NCBI GenBank assembly: GCA_963731665.1
Contig: CAVSWP010000011.1
Coordinates: 186,001 to 250,000 of the forward strand
Length of the DNA stretch: 64,000 nt
Source: Chersky-840 sp035604715
Lineage (GTDB): Bacteria; Actinomycetota; Acidimicrobiia; Acidimicrobiales; UBA8190
Direction of reading: 5' to 3'
Part shown: piece by piece, positions 31,559-41,381 of the stretch
How the letters are laid out: every line of letters begins with the position of its first letter
How positions within the stretch are numbered: position 1 is the first letter of the stretch
The notes under the pieces: model-generated
What the model was told of the DNA's origin: nothing
Database searches by the model: none
What the model saw: the letters and a program-made list of their open reading frames with translations, nothing else
Position numbers and translations under genes: made by a program

Positions 31559-32725
31559 ATGACGCAGGTGAACGAGCACATCGAGTTCGACACGTCCGAC
31601 GTGGACCGCTACATCGGCAAACCGGTGGGCGGGGGGCAGTTGAAGGAGCCGGTGACGGTCACCGACATCCGGCGGTGGGTGCAGGCCATGCAGTACCCGA
31701 ACCCCCTGCACTTCGACGACGAGGTGGCCGCCAAGAGCGTGTTCGGCCGGATCGTGGCGCCCCAGTCCTTCACCATCTGCTGCGACGTGGGCCACGGGGC
31801 GGGCCCCGCCATCATCGGGAACATCCCGGGCACCCACATGATCTTCGGGGGCGACGAGTGGTGGTTCGCGGGCCCTCGGATCTACCCCGGCGACCTGTTG
31901 CGCATGAAACGGCGGTTCGTGGACTACAAGGTTTCGGAGACCAAGTTCGCCGGCCCCACCATGTTCAGCCGGGGCGAGACCATCTACACCAACCAGCGCG
32001 GCGAGCGGGTGGCCACCCAGTGGTCGACGGCGGTGCGCTACCGCGCCGACGTGGCGCGCGAGCTCGGGTTCTTCGAACAGGCCGCACCGTTGCCCACGTG
32101 GACCGAGAAGCGGTTGGCGGCCATCGAGACCCAGCGGCGGGAGTGGATCCGCAGCCGGGCCGGAGCCGAGAGCCCCACAATCGACTCGGTCGAGGTGGGC
32201 CAGAGCCTGCCGACGCGCCCCATCGGGCCCCACTCGCTGCCCAGCCTGGCCTCGGAGTGGCGGGGGTACACCTTCACGGTGTGGGGCTCGACGTATCACG
32301 AGGGCGCCGATCACCTGAGCGACGCCGGGTGGCTCGAGGAGATGGACCGCGACCTCGAAGGTGCCCAGGAGGACCCCGAGCTCGCCGACGGCCTCTACCA
32401 CGGGCCCTCGCGCGGCCACACCGACGAGGAGCACGCCCGCCTCATCGGCATGCCCCGGGGATACGGCTACGGCGCGTCGATGGGGGCCTGGGTCCTGGAC
32501 TACGTCTCGGCCTGGGCCGGCGACCGGGGCCTGGTGCGCCACTCCGCCGTGCAGTACCGCTTCCCGGCCTTCGACGGCGACCTCACCCTCCTCGACGCCG
32601 AGGTGGCCGGTGTCCGCCACGACAACACCCTGGGGGCGGCGCTGGTGACCTTGGAGGTGACCATGACCAACCAGGACGGGTCGGTGATGGCGAAGGGCCC
32701 GGTGGAGGTCGAGCTGCCGGCGTAG
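31559..32725 (+). CDS. MaoC-like double hot-dog enoyl-CoA hydratase/dehydratase
   Basis: A 388-residue protein with two hot-dog halves: an N-terminal FAS1-like dehydratase part ('IGKPVGGGQLKEPVTVTDIRRWVQAM') and a C-terminal part with 'MAKGPVEVELP'. Such fused MaoC proteins hydrate enoyl-CoAs in fatty-acid or steroid side-chain beta-oxidation. ATG at 31559 follows AGGAGGGGG. First gene of a three-gene unit with two acyl-CoA ligases. Confidence 0.78.
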   Translation: MTQVNEHIEFDTSDVDRYIGKPVGGGQLKEPVTVTDIRRWVQAMQYPNPLHFDDEVAAKSVFGRIVAPQSFTICCDVGHGAGPAIIGNIPGTHMIFGGDEWWFAGPRIYPGDLLRMKRRFVDYKVSETKFAGPTMFSRGETIYTNQRGERVATQWSTAVRYRADVARELGFFEQAAPLPTWTEKRLAAIETQRREWIRSRAGAESPTIDSVEVGQSLPTRPIGPHSLPSLASEWRGYTFTVWGSTYHEGADHLSDAGWLEEMDRDLEGAQEDPELADGLYHGPSRGHTDEEHARLIGMPRGYGYGASMGAWVLDYVSAWAGDRGLVRHSAVQYRFPAFDGDLTLLDAEVAGVRHDNTLGAALVTLEVTMTNQDGSVMAKGPVEVELPA

Positions 32726-32761
32726 GGCGCGGCGACCGGGCCGGGATCGAAGCGACCTCCC

Positions 32762-34426
32762 GTGGTTCTCTTCCGGGGACCCCCCGCCCACACCGAGGTG
32801 GGCATCGGGGCGCTCACCATGGGAGGGTTGCTCGACGAGGTGATGGCGCGCCACGGTGATCGCGAAGCCCTGTGCTTCCACCATCCCGCCGACGCCGACG
32901 CCGACGCTGACGCTCCAAGTGCCAGCGGGGGCGGGGTGGTGCGGTGGAGCTACGCCGAGCTCGGCGCCCGGTCCCGGCGCTTCGCCAAGGCTCTGGCGGC
33001 GGCGGGCGTGGGCAAGGGCACCCGGGTGGCGCTGCTCATGGGCAACCGGCCCGAATGGGTGGAGGCCGCCTTCGGGGTAGCCCTGGCGGGGGGCGTCCTC
33101 GTCCCCGTCAACACCTTGTTCGAGCCCCCCGAGATCGAGCACGTGCTGCGGCACTCCGACACCGCCGTGCTCGTCTACCAGGAGCGGTTGGCCGGGCACC
33201 GCTACCACGAGCAGGTGCGGGCCATGGTGGGCGGCCTCCCCTACCTCACCACGTTGGCGTGCATGGGCACGGGGTCCTACGAAGACTTCCTCGGTGCCGG
33301 CGACGACGTGGGCGACGACGTCTTCGAGGGGCGCGCCGCCGAGGTGTCGGCCTTCGACGACGCGCTGGTGGTGTACACCTCGGGGTCCACGGGCAAGCCC
33401 AAGGGCGTGCTCCACGCCCAGCGAGCCGCCGCCATCCAGAGCTGGCGCTTCGCCCAACACCTGTGTCTCGACCCCACCATGCGGGTGTGGAGCGCCTTTC
33501 CCTTCTTCTGGACGGCGGGCTACTGCATGGTGATGGGGGCCACGCTGGCGGCCGGGGCCTGCCTGGTGCTCCAGGAGCTGTTCGAGCCGGGCGCGGCGCT
33601 GGCCCTGTTGGAGTCGGAGCGGGTGACCAATCCCCACGCCTGGCCGCACCAGCTCGCTGCGCTCGAGACCCATCCCGACTGGGAGGGGCGCGACCTGTCG
33701 GCGGTGGCCCACGTGGACTCGTTCACGTGTTTCGGCCGGCACCCCACGGTGAACATCGACGACTCCTGGAGCCCGCGCGCCGCCTACGGGCTCACCGAGA
33801 CCTTCACCATCATCAGCTCCATGCCCGCCGACACGCCCGCGGCCGAGCGCGAGGGCCACGAGGGGCGGGTGCTCCCGGGCAACGTGGTGCGGATCGTCGA
33901 CACCGAGACGGGCGAGGAGCTCCCCGCCGGCTCCCCGGGGGAGATCCGGGTCAAGGGGCCCACCCTCATGAAGGGGTACGTGAAGGTGGCCCCCGAGGAC
34001 GTCTTCGACCCCGAAGGGTTCTTCGGCACCGGCGACGCCGGGTTCGTCGACGACGACGGCCATCTCCACTGGGTGGGGCGCACCTCGGACCTGATCAAGA
34101 CGGGCGGCGCCAACGTCTCGCCCGTCGAGATCGACAACGAGCTCCTGCGCCATCCCGGTCTGGCCAGCGCCCTGGCGGTCGGGGTGCCGCATCCCACCCT
34201 GGGCGAGATGGTGGTGGTGTGCGCGGTGGCCCAGCCCGGCACCGAGATCGACGAGGAGGCGGTGCGCGACTTCCTGCGGGGCCGGCTGGCGTCGTACAAG
34301 CTGCCCCGCAAGGTCCTGTTCTTCGCCGAGGACGACCTCACTCTCACCGGCAACGCCAAGATCCGCGCCGACGAGCTGCGGAGGCTGGCCACCGAGCGGC
34401 TTGCCCAGAGCGAGAACGCGTTCTAG
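32762..34426 (+). CDS. Acyl-CoA synthetase (FadD family)
   Basis: A 554-residue class I adenylate-forming enzyme with 'VYTSGSTGKPKGVLHAQ', 'AYGLTETFTI', 'GTGDAGFVDDDGHLHWVGRTSDLIKTGGANVSP' and a C-terminal 'TGNAKIRADEL' catalytic-Lys region. It activates a carboxylic acid with ATP and CoA. A short Asp-Ala repeat (encoded near 32887-32912) lies in the N-terminal domain. GTG start, 36 bp after the MaoC gene. Substrate unknown. Confidence 0.87.
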   Translation: MVLFRGPPAHTEVGIGALTMGGLLDEVMARHGDREALCFHHPADADADADAPSASGGGVVRWSYAELGARSRRFAKALAAAGVGKGTRVALLMGNRPEWVEAAFGVALAGGVLVPVNTLFEPPEIEHVLRHSDTAVLVYQERLAGHRYHEQVRAMVGGLPYLTTLACMGTGSYEDFLGAGDDVGDDVFEGRAAEVSAFDDALVVYTSGSTGKPKGVLHAQRAAAIQSWRFAQHLCLDPTMRVWSAFPFFWTAGYCMVMGATLAAGACLVLQELFEPGAALALLESERVTNPHAWPHQLAALETHPDWEGRDLSAVAHVDSFTCFGRHPTVNIDDSWSPRAAYGLTETFTIISSMPADTPAAEREGHEGRVLPGNVVRIVDTETGEELPAGSPGEIRVKGPTLMKGYVKVAPEDVFDPEGFFGTGDAGFVDDDGHLHWVGRTSDLIKTGGANVSPVEIDNELLRHPGLASALAVGVPHPTLGEMVVVCAVAQPGTEIDEEAVRDFLRGRLASYKLPRKVLFFAEDDLTLTGNAKIRADELRRLATERLAQSENAF

Positions 34427-34484
34427 CCTCGCGGGGGCTGCGTGGGGGCGTGTCCAGGCGTTCAGAGCCGAGTGAGGAGCGACG

Positions 34485-36035
34485 ATGACCGACTTCGGGT
34501 TCTGGGCCATGGCGGAGGAGGAGCCCGGGCATCTCGCCCTGGTGACCCCGGACGGCACCGAGCTCAAGGCGGGTGAGCTGCTGGGACGGGCCAACCAGGT
34601 CGTCCACGCGCTGCGCATGCTGGGGCTCCGCAAGGGCGACACCATCGCCTTCGTCCTGCCCAACAGCGCCGAGGTGTTCGAGATCTACCTCGCCGCCATG
34701 CAGGCGGGGTGGTACATCGTGCCCATCAACCACCACCTGGTGGCCCCGGAGATCGCCTACATCGTCAAGGACTCCGGGGCCCAGGTCTTCATCGGCCACG
34801 AGCGCTTTGCCGAGGCCTGTCTCGACGCCACCGACGAGGCCGAGGTCCCGGCATCGCGGTGCCTGGCCGTGGGCGACATCTCCGGCTTCGCCTCCTACGC
34901 CCAGCTGCGCGACAACCAGAAGACCGACCGGCCCGACGACCGCAGCCTGGGCGACACCATGAACTACACCTCGGGCACCACCGGCCACCCCAAGGGCGTG
35001 CGCCGGACGTTGACGGGGGCCGACCCCGACGAGATGGCGATCGCCCTGGCCGGGATCCTGCTCCTGTTCGGGATCAACCCCCGTGACGACAACGTCCACA
35101 TCGTGGGCTCGCCGCTGTACCACACGGCCGTGCTCCGGTTCTCGGGCGCGGCGATCCACATGGGCCACACCGTGGTGCTCATGGACAAGTGGAGCGCCGA
35201 GGGCATGCTCGAGCTGATCGAGCGGTACCGGGTGACGCACTCGCACATGGTCCCCACCCAATTCCACCGGCTGCTCGCACTCCCCGACGACGTCCGCCAC
35301 AAGTACGACCTCACGTCGCTGCGGCACATGATCCACGCCGCGGCCCCGTGCCCGGTGGACACCAAGCACGCCATGATCGAGTGGTGGGGCCCGGTCATCG
35401 ACGAGTACTACGCGGCCTCCGAGGGCGGGGGCACGATCGTGAACACCGAGGAGTGGCTCACCAAGCCCGGGACGGTGGGCAAGCCCTGGCCGATCTCGGA
35501 GATCGCCATCTTCGACGACGACGAGAACCGGTTGGACGCCAACCAGATCGGGACCGTCTACATGGCCATGGGGTCGGCCGACTTCGAGTACCACAAGGAC
35601 AAGGAGAAGACCCAGAAGAACCGGATCGGGAAGTTCTTCACCGTGGGAGACGTGGGGTACCTCGACGACGACGGGTTCCTCTTCCTGTGCGACCGCAAGA
35701 CCGACATGATCATCTCCGGCGGCGCCAACATCTACCCGGCCGAGATCGAGAGCGTTTTGCTGGGACACCCCAAGGTGGTGGACGCCGCGGTCTTCGGCAT
35801 CCCCCACGACGACTGGGGCGAGGAGGTCAAGGCGGTCGTCCAACCGGTCGACGGCGTCGAGGGGTCGCCCGAGCTGGCGGCGGAGATCCTGGCGTGGTGC
35901 GAGGGTCGCCTGGCGAAGTTCAAGACGCCCAAGACGATCGACTTCACCGATGACATGCCCCGGGACCCCAACGGCAAGCTCTACAAGCGAAAGTTGCGCG
36001 ATCCCTACTGGGAAGGGCGCGAGCGGGCCATCTGA
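34485..36035 (+). CDS. Acyl-CoA synthetase (FadD4-like)
   Basis: A 516-residue adenylate-forming ligase: 'NYTSGTTGHPKGVRRTL', 'HAAAPCPVDTKHAMIEWWGP', 'YYAASEGGGTIV', 'FTVGDVGYLDDDGFLFLCDRKTDMIISGGANIYPAEIE', 'DPNGKLYKRKLR'. The pattern recalls mycobacterial FadD4. GAGGAG precedes the ATG at 34485. Last gene of the MaoC-FadD-FadD unit; the adjacent convergent kinase begins a different function. Confidence 0.87.
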   Translation: MTDFGFWAMAEEEPGHLALVTPDGTELKAGELLGRANQVVHALRMLGLRKGDTIAFVLPNSAEVFEIYLAAMQAGWYIVPINHHLVAPEIAYIVKDSGAQVFIGHERFAEACLDATDEAEVPASRCLAVGDISGFASYAQLRDNQKTDRPDDRSLGDTMNYTSGTTGHPKGVRRTLTGADPDEMAIALAGILLLFGINPRDDNVHIVGSPLYHTAVLRFSGAAIHMGHTVVLMDKWSAEGMLELIERYRVTHSHMVPTQFHRLLALPDDVRHKYDLTSLRHMIHAAAPCPVDTKHAMIEWWGPVIDEYYAASEGGGTIVNTEEWLTKPGTVGKPWPISEIAIFDDDENRLDANQIGTVYMAMGSADFEYHKDKEKTQKNRIGKFFTVGDVGYLDDDGFLFLCDRKTDMIISGGANIYPAEIESVLLGHPKVVDAAVFGIPHDDWGEEVKAVVQPVDGVEGSPELAAEILAWCEGRLAKFKTPKTIDFTDDMPRDPNGKLYKRKLRDPYWEGRERAI

Positions 36036-36059
36036 GCTCTGCCCTGAGCCCTCGCCGGC

Positions 36060-38756
36060 TCAGTTGCCGCGCGCGGCGCGCACGGCGTCCACCAAGGACA
36101 AAAGCCCCCGGACGTCGATGGGCTTGGCCAGGAACCCCATGACCCCGCGCCCCAGCAGCTGACGCACCTGTTGGGCGGGGGCGTCGGCGCCCACCACCGC
36201 CACCGGGATGTTGGCCGTGGCGGGGTCCTCGCCGAGGCGGTCCAGCACCGTGTTACCGGTCATGTCGGGGAGAGAGATGTCGAGCAGAATCATGTCGGGC
36301 AGGTGCTCCCGGGCGAGCTCCACGCCCAGGCCGCCCTGCATGGCCGCCAGCACCTCGGTGCCCGGACGGCGCGACAGGACGCGCTCGACCAGGTCGAGCG
36401 TGGTCAGGTTGTCCTCGACCAGCAACACCCGGAAGCTCCGGCCCGGCCCGGGCGACCATCCCAGGTCGGCGTCCAGGTCGCTTCCGCCCGGCATCTGTGG
36501 CTGGGAGTCGGTGCCCGGCGCACCATCGGCCGTGTCCGACACCGGTGTGACCGTGACAGCGGCCCCGGTGGCCGTCGTCCCCGGAGCGGTGGCGCTCGTG
36601 CCGGTCGTCCCCGGAGCGAGCGTCGCCGCGTTGCCGGTGCCGGTGTCGCCGGTGCCGGTGTCGCCGGTGCCTGTGTCGCCGGTGGCGCTATCGCCAGCGT
36701 CGGCGGTGTCGGGAGCGGGCTCGGATGCCGGGAGGTCCACGGTGAACGTGCTCCCCACGTCGGCCACCGACTGGACACTGATCCGACCACCCATGCGCTC
36801 GCACAGGTGCTGGGACAGCGCCAGCCCCACGCCGGTTCCCTCGATCCCGCTCTGCTCCGCCCCCAGCCGGTCGAAGGGCACGAAGACACGGTGGAGGTCC
36901 TCGGCCCGGATGCCCCGCCCGGTGTCCGCCACCGCCAGGGTGAGCCGACCCGGGGCGCCCGGGTCGCAGGACACGTCGACCCGTCCACCGGGCCGGTTGT
37001 ACTTCACGGCGTTGGACAGCAGGTTCAGCAGGACCTGCATGAACCGTTGGCGGTCTGCGGTGACCACGTGCCCGTCACGGGGGTCCACCGAGGAGCGGAT
37101 GATCACCTCGGCGCGGGCCGCGATGGGGTTGGTCAGCTCGAGCGCCTCCGACACGATCTCGGACACCGCCACCGGCGCCAGGGCCAGCTCGAGGTACCCC
37201 GACTCGATGCGGGCGATGTCGAGGACCTCGTCGATGAGGTCGAGCAGGTGCCGACCGGCCCGCAGGATGTGGTCCACGGCGTCGGTCTGCTGGCCGGGCA
37301 AGTCGTCCATCTGCAGCAGCTGGGCGAACCCCAGGATGGAGTTGAGAGGGGTGCGCAGCTCGTGGCTCATGCGCGACAAGAAGTCGCTCTTGGCCCGGCT
37401 GGCTTTCTCCGCCGCGTCGCGCGAGGCGTGAAGCAGCTGCTCGGACTCGAGCTTGTCGGTGATGTCGCGCGAGACGACCACGGCGCCGGCAAAGTGGCCC
37501 TCGCCGTCCTCCACCGCCTGCGCCCGTGAGTCGACGGTGACCCAGTGGCCTTCGGCGTGGCGGGCCCGGTAGCGCAGGTGCAGATGCGACACCGCGCCGG
37601 TGACCATGCGGATGAACAGCGAGGCCACGTCGTCGAAGTCGTCGGGGTGGACGAAGTCGAACACGTCCGCCCGGGTGAACACCTCGTGCTGGTGGCCGAA
37701 CAACGCGCCCTCGGCCTCGCTGATCTGATGGATCTTCCCCGTACGGTCCATCAGGGTGATCATGTCGGGGCTCGCCCTGATGACCGAGTCGAGCAGGCGA
37801 TCCCGGGCGGCCAGTGCCTTCTCGGCGCCCCGGCGCTCGGTGGTGTCCGACGCGATGCCGCCGATGGCGAAGGGGGTGCCTCCCTCGTCGCGCAGGAGGA
37901 ACCGGCTGACCATGAACTCCCGGGGGCCCTCCACGGTGCGCATGGTCTCGTCGCTGTTGCTGACGCTGGACACCCCGTCCTCCAGCAGCTCTCGCTCGCC
38001 TTCGGAGAACGCCGTCGGGCGCCCCGCCCAGCACTCCGTGGCGTTGAGGCCCAGCGCCCGGTCCACGGCAACCCCGCTCACCCGGGCGAACTCGTCGTTG
38101 ACCAAGAGGTAGCGGCCCTCGAGGCCCTTCACGTAGATGACCGAGGGCGAGTACTTCATGATGGCCCGCAACCGGGCTTCACTCTCCCTCAGGGCGATCT
38201 CGTCACGACGACGATCGGTGACGTCGCGGGCCGCGCCGTACACCCGGCGGCGGTTGAGGTCGACGCGCGTGGTCCACTCGAGCCATCGCCATTGGCCTTC
38301 CCGGGTGCAGAACCGGATCTGGGTGAGACCGGCCTCGCCATCGGCCGCCAACAGCGCTTCGGCCGCCTTGCGCACGGCCCGGTCGTCGGGATGGACGAGA
38401 TCGTCGAGCCGCAGGCCCACCAGCTCGTGGGGGCCGTACCCGAGGGTCCGCTCGAAGGCGGTGTTCCACCACACCAGGGCGCCGTCGAAGTCCGTGATGC
38501 AGAAGATCTGGGCCGACAGGTCCAGGAAGGTGTTCAGCTGCGTGGATCCCGCACCGTCGGCGTCGGTCACCGGCGTGAGGTGCGTCCTCGCCGCAGGGCT
38601 CGGCGTCGCCACCGGGGCCGGCGCGGCGTCGCTGCCAGCGTCGACAGCGATGTCCGGCTCCGCGTCCGGCTCCGCGTCCGGCGCCACGTCCGGCGCCGCG
38701 TCCGGGCCGACGCCAGCTGGGCGCGGCCGCCGGAAGTCGGTCAACCGGTAGCTCAC
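36060..38756 (-). CDS. PAS-rich hybrid histidine kinase (second of a tandem pair)
   Basis: An 898-residue soluble hybrid sensor kinase. Order: low-complexity Asp/Ala/Pro N-terminus, three PAS domains with PAC motifs ('WLEWTTRVDLNRRRVYGAARDVT', 'SPSVIYVKGLEGRYLLVNDEF', 'SPDMITLMDRTGKIHQISEAE'), HisKA with phospho-His in 'SHELRTPLNS', HATPase ('NLLSNAVKYNR', 'DTGRGI', 'GTGVGLAL'), a linker of G-T-G-D repeats, and a C-terminal receiver with Asp in 'ILLDISLPDM' and Lys in 'AKPID'. The GTG at 38756 overlaps the upstream kinase stop by 4 nt (GTGA); the longer upstream frame is a shadow of that kinase. No transmembrane segment. Confidence 0.88.
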   Translation of the reverse strand: MSYRLTDFRRPRPAGVGPDAAPDVAPDAEPDAEPDIAVDAGSDAAPAPVATPSPAARTHLTPVTDADGAGSTQLNTFLDLSAQIFCITDFDGALVWWNTAFERTLGYGPHELVGLRLDDLVHPDDRAVRKAAEALLAADGEAGLTQIRFCTREGQWRWLEWTTRVDLNRRRVYGAARDVTDRRRDEIALRESEARLRAIMKYSPSVIYVKGLEGRYLLVNDEFARVSGVAVDRALGLNATECWAGRPTAFSEGERELLEDGVSSVSNSDETMRTVEGPREFMVSRFLLRDEGGTPFAIGGIASDTTERRGAEKALAARDRLLDSVIRASPDMITLMDRTGKIHQISEAEGALFGHQHEVFTRADVFDFVHPDDFDDVASLFIRMVTGAVSHLHLRYRARHAEGHWVTVDSRAQAVEDGEGHFAGAVVVSRDITDKLESEQLLHASRDAAEKASRAKSDFLSRMSHELRTPLNSILGFAQLLQMDDLPGQQTDAVDHILRAGRHLLDLIDEVLDIARIESGYLELALAPVAVSEIVSEALELTNPIAARAEVIIRSSVDPRDGHVVTADRQRFMQVLLNLLSNAVKYNRPGGRVDVSCDPGAPGRLTLAVADTGRGIRAEDLHRVFVPFDRLGAEQSGIEGTGVGLALSQHLCERMGGRISVQSVADVGSTFTVDLPASEPAPDTADAGDSATGDTGTGDTGTGDTGTGNAATLAPGTTGTSATAPGTTATGAAVTVTPVSDTADGAPGTDSQPQMPGGSDLDADLGWSPGPGRSFRVLLVEDNLTTLDLVERVLSRRPGTEVLAAMQGGLGVELAREHLPDMILLDISLPDMTGNTVLDRLGEDPATANIPVAVVGADAPAQQVRQLLGRGVMGFLAKPIDVRGLLSLVDAVRAARGN

Positions 38757-41152
38757 GCCAGCTCCCCCGCCGGGGGCGACATCGACTCGACCACCCGGAG
38801 GAGCTCTCGGATGTCGATCGGCTTGGTCAGGTAGGCCGCCACGCCGATGTCGCGCAACCGCTGGATCTGCGCCGGCGTGGCGTCGGCGGTGACCACCACC
38901 ACGGGGATCTCCGCGGTCCGGGGGTCGGCCTGCAAGGCGTCGATCAGCGCGGTGCCCGCCATGTCGGGGAGGTGGAGGTCGAGGAGGATGAGATGGGGTC
39001 GGTGCTGGCGCGCCAGTTCGAGGCCGAGGCTCCCCGACATGGCGGCCAGGAGCTCCACCACACCCGAGCGGGTGAGGACCTGCTCGATCAACTCGAGGTT
39101 GGCGAGGTTGTCCTCGATGTGCAGGACGCGCAGCGTCGTCACGCTGGCGTGCTCGTCGACCGGCGACTCCGGCCTTCGGGCGGGGACGTCGGGTGCCACC
39201 GCGGTGGGCAGGTCGACGGTGAAGGTGGTGCCCTCGCCGATCTGGGACCGCACCTCGATGGCTCCCCCCATGCGTTCGACCAGGTACTTCGACAAGGTGA
39301 GCCCGACACCGGTGCCTTCCACCCCGGTCGACTCGGCCCCCAGCCGGTCGAAGGGCTCGAACACGCGGTCGATGTCCTCGGCCCTGATCCCGTTGCCGGT
39401 GTCGGTGACGGTGATCCGGACCAGGCCCGGCGGGGCGGCGTCGACGAACACGACTACCCGACCTCCGGTGCGGTTGTACTTCACGGCGTTCGACAGCAGG
39501 TTCAACATGACCTGCAGGAGGCGCTGACGGTCCGCCAGGACGTGGAAGGTGTCGGGGCACAGCTCCAGGTCGGCCACCACATTGATCTGACGCCCCTCGG
39601 CCAGGGGACGAGCCAGGTCGATGGCGTCCCCCAGGACCCGACGGATCGCCACCGGTTCCAGCAGGAGCTCGAGATTGCCCGACTCGATCCGGGCGATGTC
39701 GAGCACCTCGTCGATCAGGTTCAACAGGTGCCGGCCGGCGCGCATGATGTGGCCCACGGCCTCCCCCTGGTGTTCGGGGAGCTCGTCCATCTCCAGCAAC
39801 TGGGAGAAGCCCAGGACGCTGTTGAGGGGCGTGCGCAGCTCGTGGCTCATCCGGGACAGGAAATCGCTCTTGGCCTTGCTGGCCTGCTCGGCGACCTCCA
39901 CGGCCACATGCATCTGGGCCTCGATCTCGAGCTCGTCGGTCACGTCGCGCGACACCACCACCGCCCCGACCGTGGCGCCATCGTCGCCCACCATCGCCTG
40001 CCCGCGGGTGTCGAGCATGACCCAGCGCCCGTCGGCGTGACGGACCCGGTACTTCAAGTCGAGCGTGGCTTCGGGCTCGGTGAACACCTTGGCCGACTCC
40101 CGGAGCACGCGGGGAAGGTCTTCGGGATGGACGAGGGCCTCGATCTCCTCGTGGACCGGGTCGCGCTGGTCGTGGAGGTCGTATCCGAGGATCCGGGCCG
40201 AGGCTTCGCTGATCTCCCGGATCCGTCCGTGGTCGTCGAGGATGGTGACGATGTCCGGGCATGCCCGGATGACCGTGTCCAGCAGGCGCTGGCGCTCGGC
40301 CAGGGCCGCCTGGACCTGGGTCCACTCGGTGATGTCGGTGGCGATGGCGGCCATGCCCGTCACCGCCCCCGAAGCGTCGAGAAGCGGAAACCGGACCGTC
40401 ATCATGGTGTGCGGTCCGTCGTCGAGCTTGACCACGTCGTCGCGCGTGAACGCCTCGCCGTGGTCCAGCACGCGTTGGTCTGCATCGTCGATGGTCGCCC
40501 CGGGCCAGATCTCCTCGGCCGTCTTGCCCACGACCTCCTCACGGGCCAGTCCCAAGGCGCGCAGGAAGAGCTCGTTGACCAGCACGTAGCGGCGCGACCG
40601 GTCCTTCACGAAGATGGCGGCGGAGGAGTGGTCGAGGATCGCCTGGAGCCACGCTTCGTTGGCTCCCAGCGCGGCCTGCGCCTGGTGATGGGCGGTGACG
40701 TCGCGAGCCGCCCCGTAGACGAACCCGGTTTCGAGCTCGCGCCGCGCCGTCCACTCGAGCCAGCGCCAGGTCCCGTCCTTGCACCGGTACCGGGACTCCA
40801 CCCCGGCAGGCTCGGCGTCCCCCGACGGTTGGTCGAAGAGGCCGAGCGCCTCGACCAGGTCGTCGGGATGGATCAGGTCGACCAGGGACATGCGCCGCAA
40901 CTCGTCCTCGGCGTAGCCCAGCAGTGCCGCCGCGGTGCCGTTGCTCCACACCAGGCCCTGCTCGAGGTCGAACACCCCGAAGATCTCGTTGGACATCTCG
41001 AGGAACACGGCCAGGTCGTCGTCGGCCAGGGCCCCGGGGGCGATGGCCACACCCGCGGCCGCCTGGGCACTCCCGACACCCGGGGCGCCCGCCGCGGGGG
41101 CCCCGAACGCAAACGAAGAGGGTTCGTCGCCCTGGCCTGCTCTTTCGATCAA
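38753..41152 (-). CDS. PAS-rich hybrid histidine kinase (first of a tandem pair)
   Basis: A 799-residue soluble hybrid kinase with the same layout as its downstream neighbour: three PAS domains ('IFGVFDLEQGLVWSNG', 'SSAAIFVKDRSRRYVLVNELF', 'CPDIVTILDDHGRIREISE'), HisKA ('SHELRTPLNS'), HATPase ('NLLSNAVKYNR', 'GTGVGLTL'), and receiver ('ILLDLHLPDM', 'TKPID'). The two proteins are clearly paralogous. Neither has a DNA-binding output or a separate response regulator nearby, so phosphotransfer must reach a distant partner. Cytoplasmic PAS inputs suggest redox, ligand or light-like signals; which one cannot be said. Confidence 0.9.
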   Translation of the reverse strand: MIERAGQGDEPSSFAFGAPAAGAPGVGSAQAAAGVAIAPGALADDDLAVFLEMSNEIFGVFDLEQGLVWSNGTAAALLGYAEDELRRMSLVDLIHPDDLVEALGLFDQPSGDAEPAGVESRYRCKDGTWRWLEWTARRELETGFVYGAARDVTAHHQAQAALGANEAWLQAILDHSSAAIFVKDRSRRYVLVNELFLRALGLAREEVVGKTAEEIWPGATIDDADQRVLDHGEAFTRDDVVKLDDGPHTMMTVRFPLLDASGAVTGMAAIATDITEWTQVQAALAERQRLLDTVIRACPDIVTILDDHGRIREISEASARILGYDLHDQRDPVHEEIEALVHPEDLPRVLRESAKVFTEPEATLDLKYRVRHADGRWVMLDTRGQAMVGDDGATVGAVVVSRDVTDELEIEAQMHVAVEVAEQASKAKSDFLSRMSHELRTPLNSVLGFSQLLEMDELPEHQGEAVGHIMRAGRHLLNLIDEVLDIARIESGNLELLLEPVAIRRVLGDAIDLARPLAEGRQINVVADLELCPDTFHVLADRQRLLQVMLNLLSNAVKYNRTGGRVVVFVDAAPPGLVRITVTDTGNGIRAEDIDRVFEPFDRLGAESTGVEGTGVGLTLSKYLVERMGGAIEVRSQIGEGTTFTVDLPTAVAPDVPARRPESPVDEHASVTTLRVLHIEDNLANLELIEQVLTRSGVVELLAAMSGSLGLELARQHRPHLILLDLHLPDMAGTALIDALQADPRTAEIPVVVVTADATPAQIQRLRDIGVAAYLTKPIDIRELLRVVESMSPPAGELA

Positions 41153-41381
41153 ACCCCGCCGTCCTCGCCTAGGGCCGGGCCGAGCGCCCGGCCACCCCGA
41201 TGGGTATCGGCGCGAGTCCTGATTCTGTTGAGAGCGAGGCCACTCGCGGTGGTCGGCGGGGGGCCGTACCTCGCAGGGAAAGGGAATCTCCCTGGTCAGA
41301 GCGGATTTTCCCGGGACCGCCCGGCCACCGGCGACGGGGCCAATTCGGCCTGTGCGGCCGAGAGGGCCGAGACGGCCGAGC

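Noticed and set aside
31364..34663. A 1099-codon open frame on the minus strand
   Set aside because: It is antisense to the MaoC and first FadD genes, has no recognisable domains, and shows the His/Gly/Arg/Pro-rich composition of GC-rich shadow frames.
38757..40325. N-terminal extension of the downstream hybrid kinase
   Set aside because: The frame is open, but this part is an out-of-frame shadow of the upstream kinase; the GTG at 38756 in a GTGA overlap is the real start.
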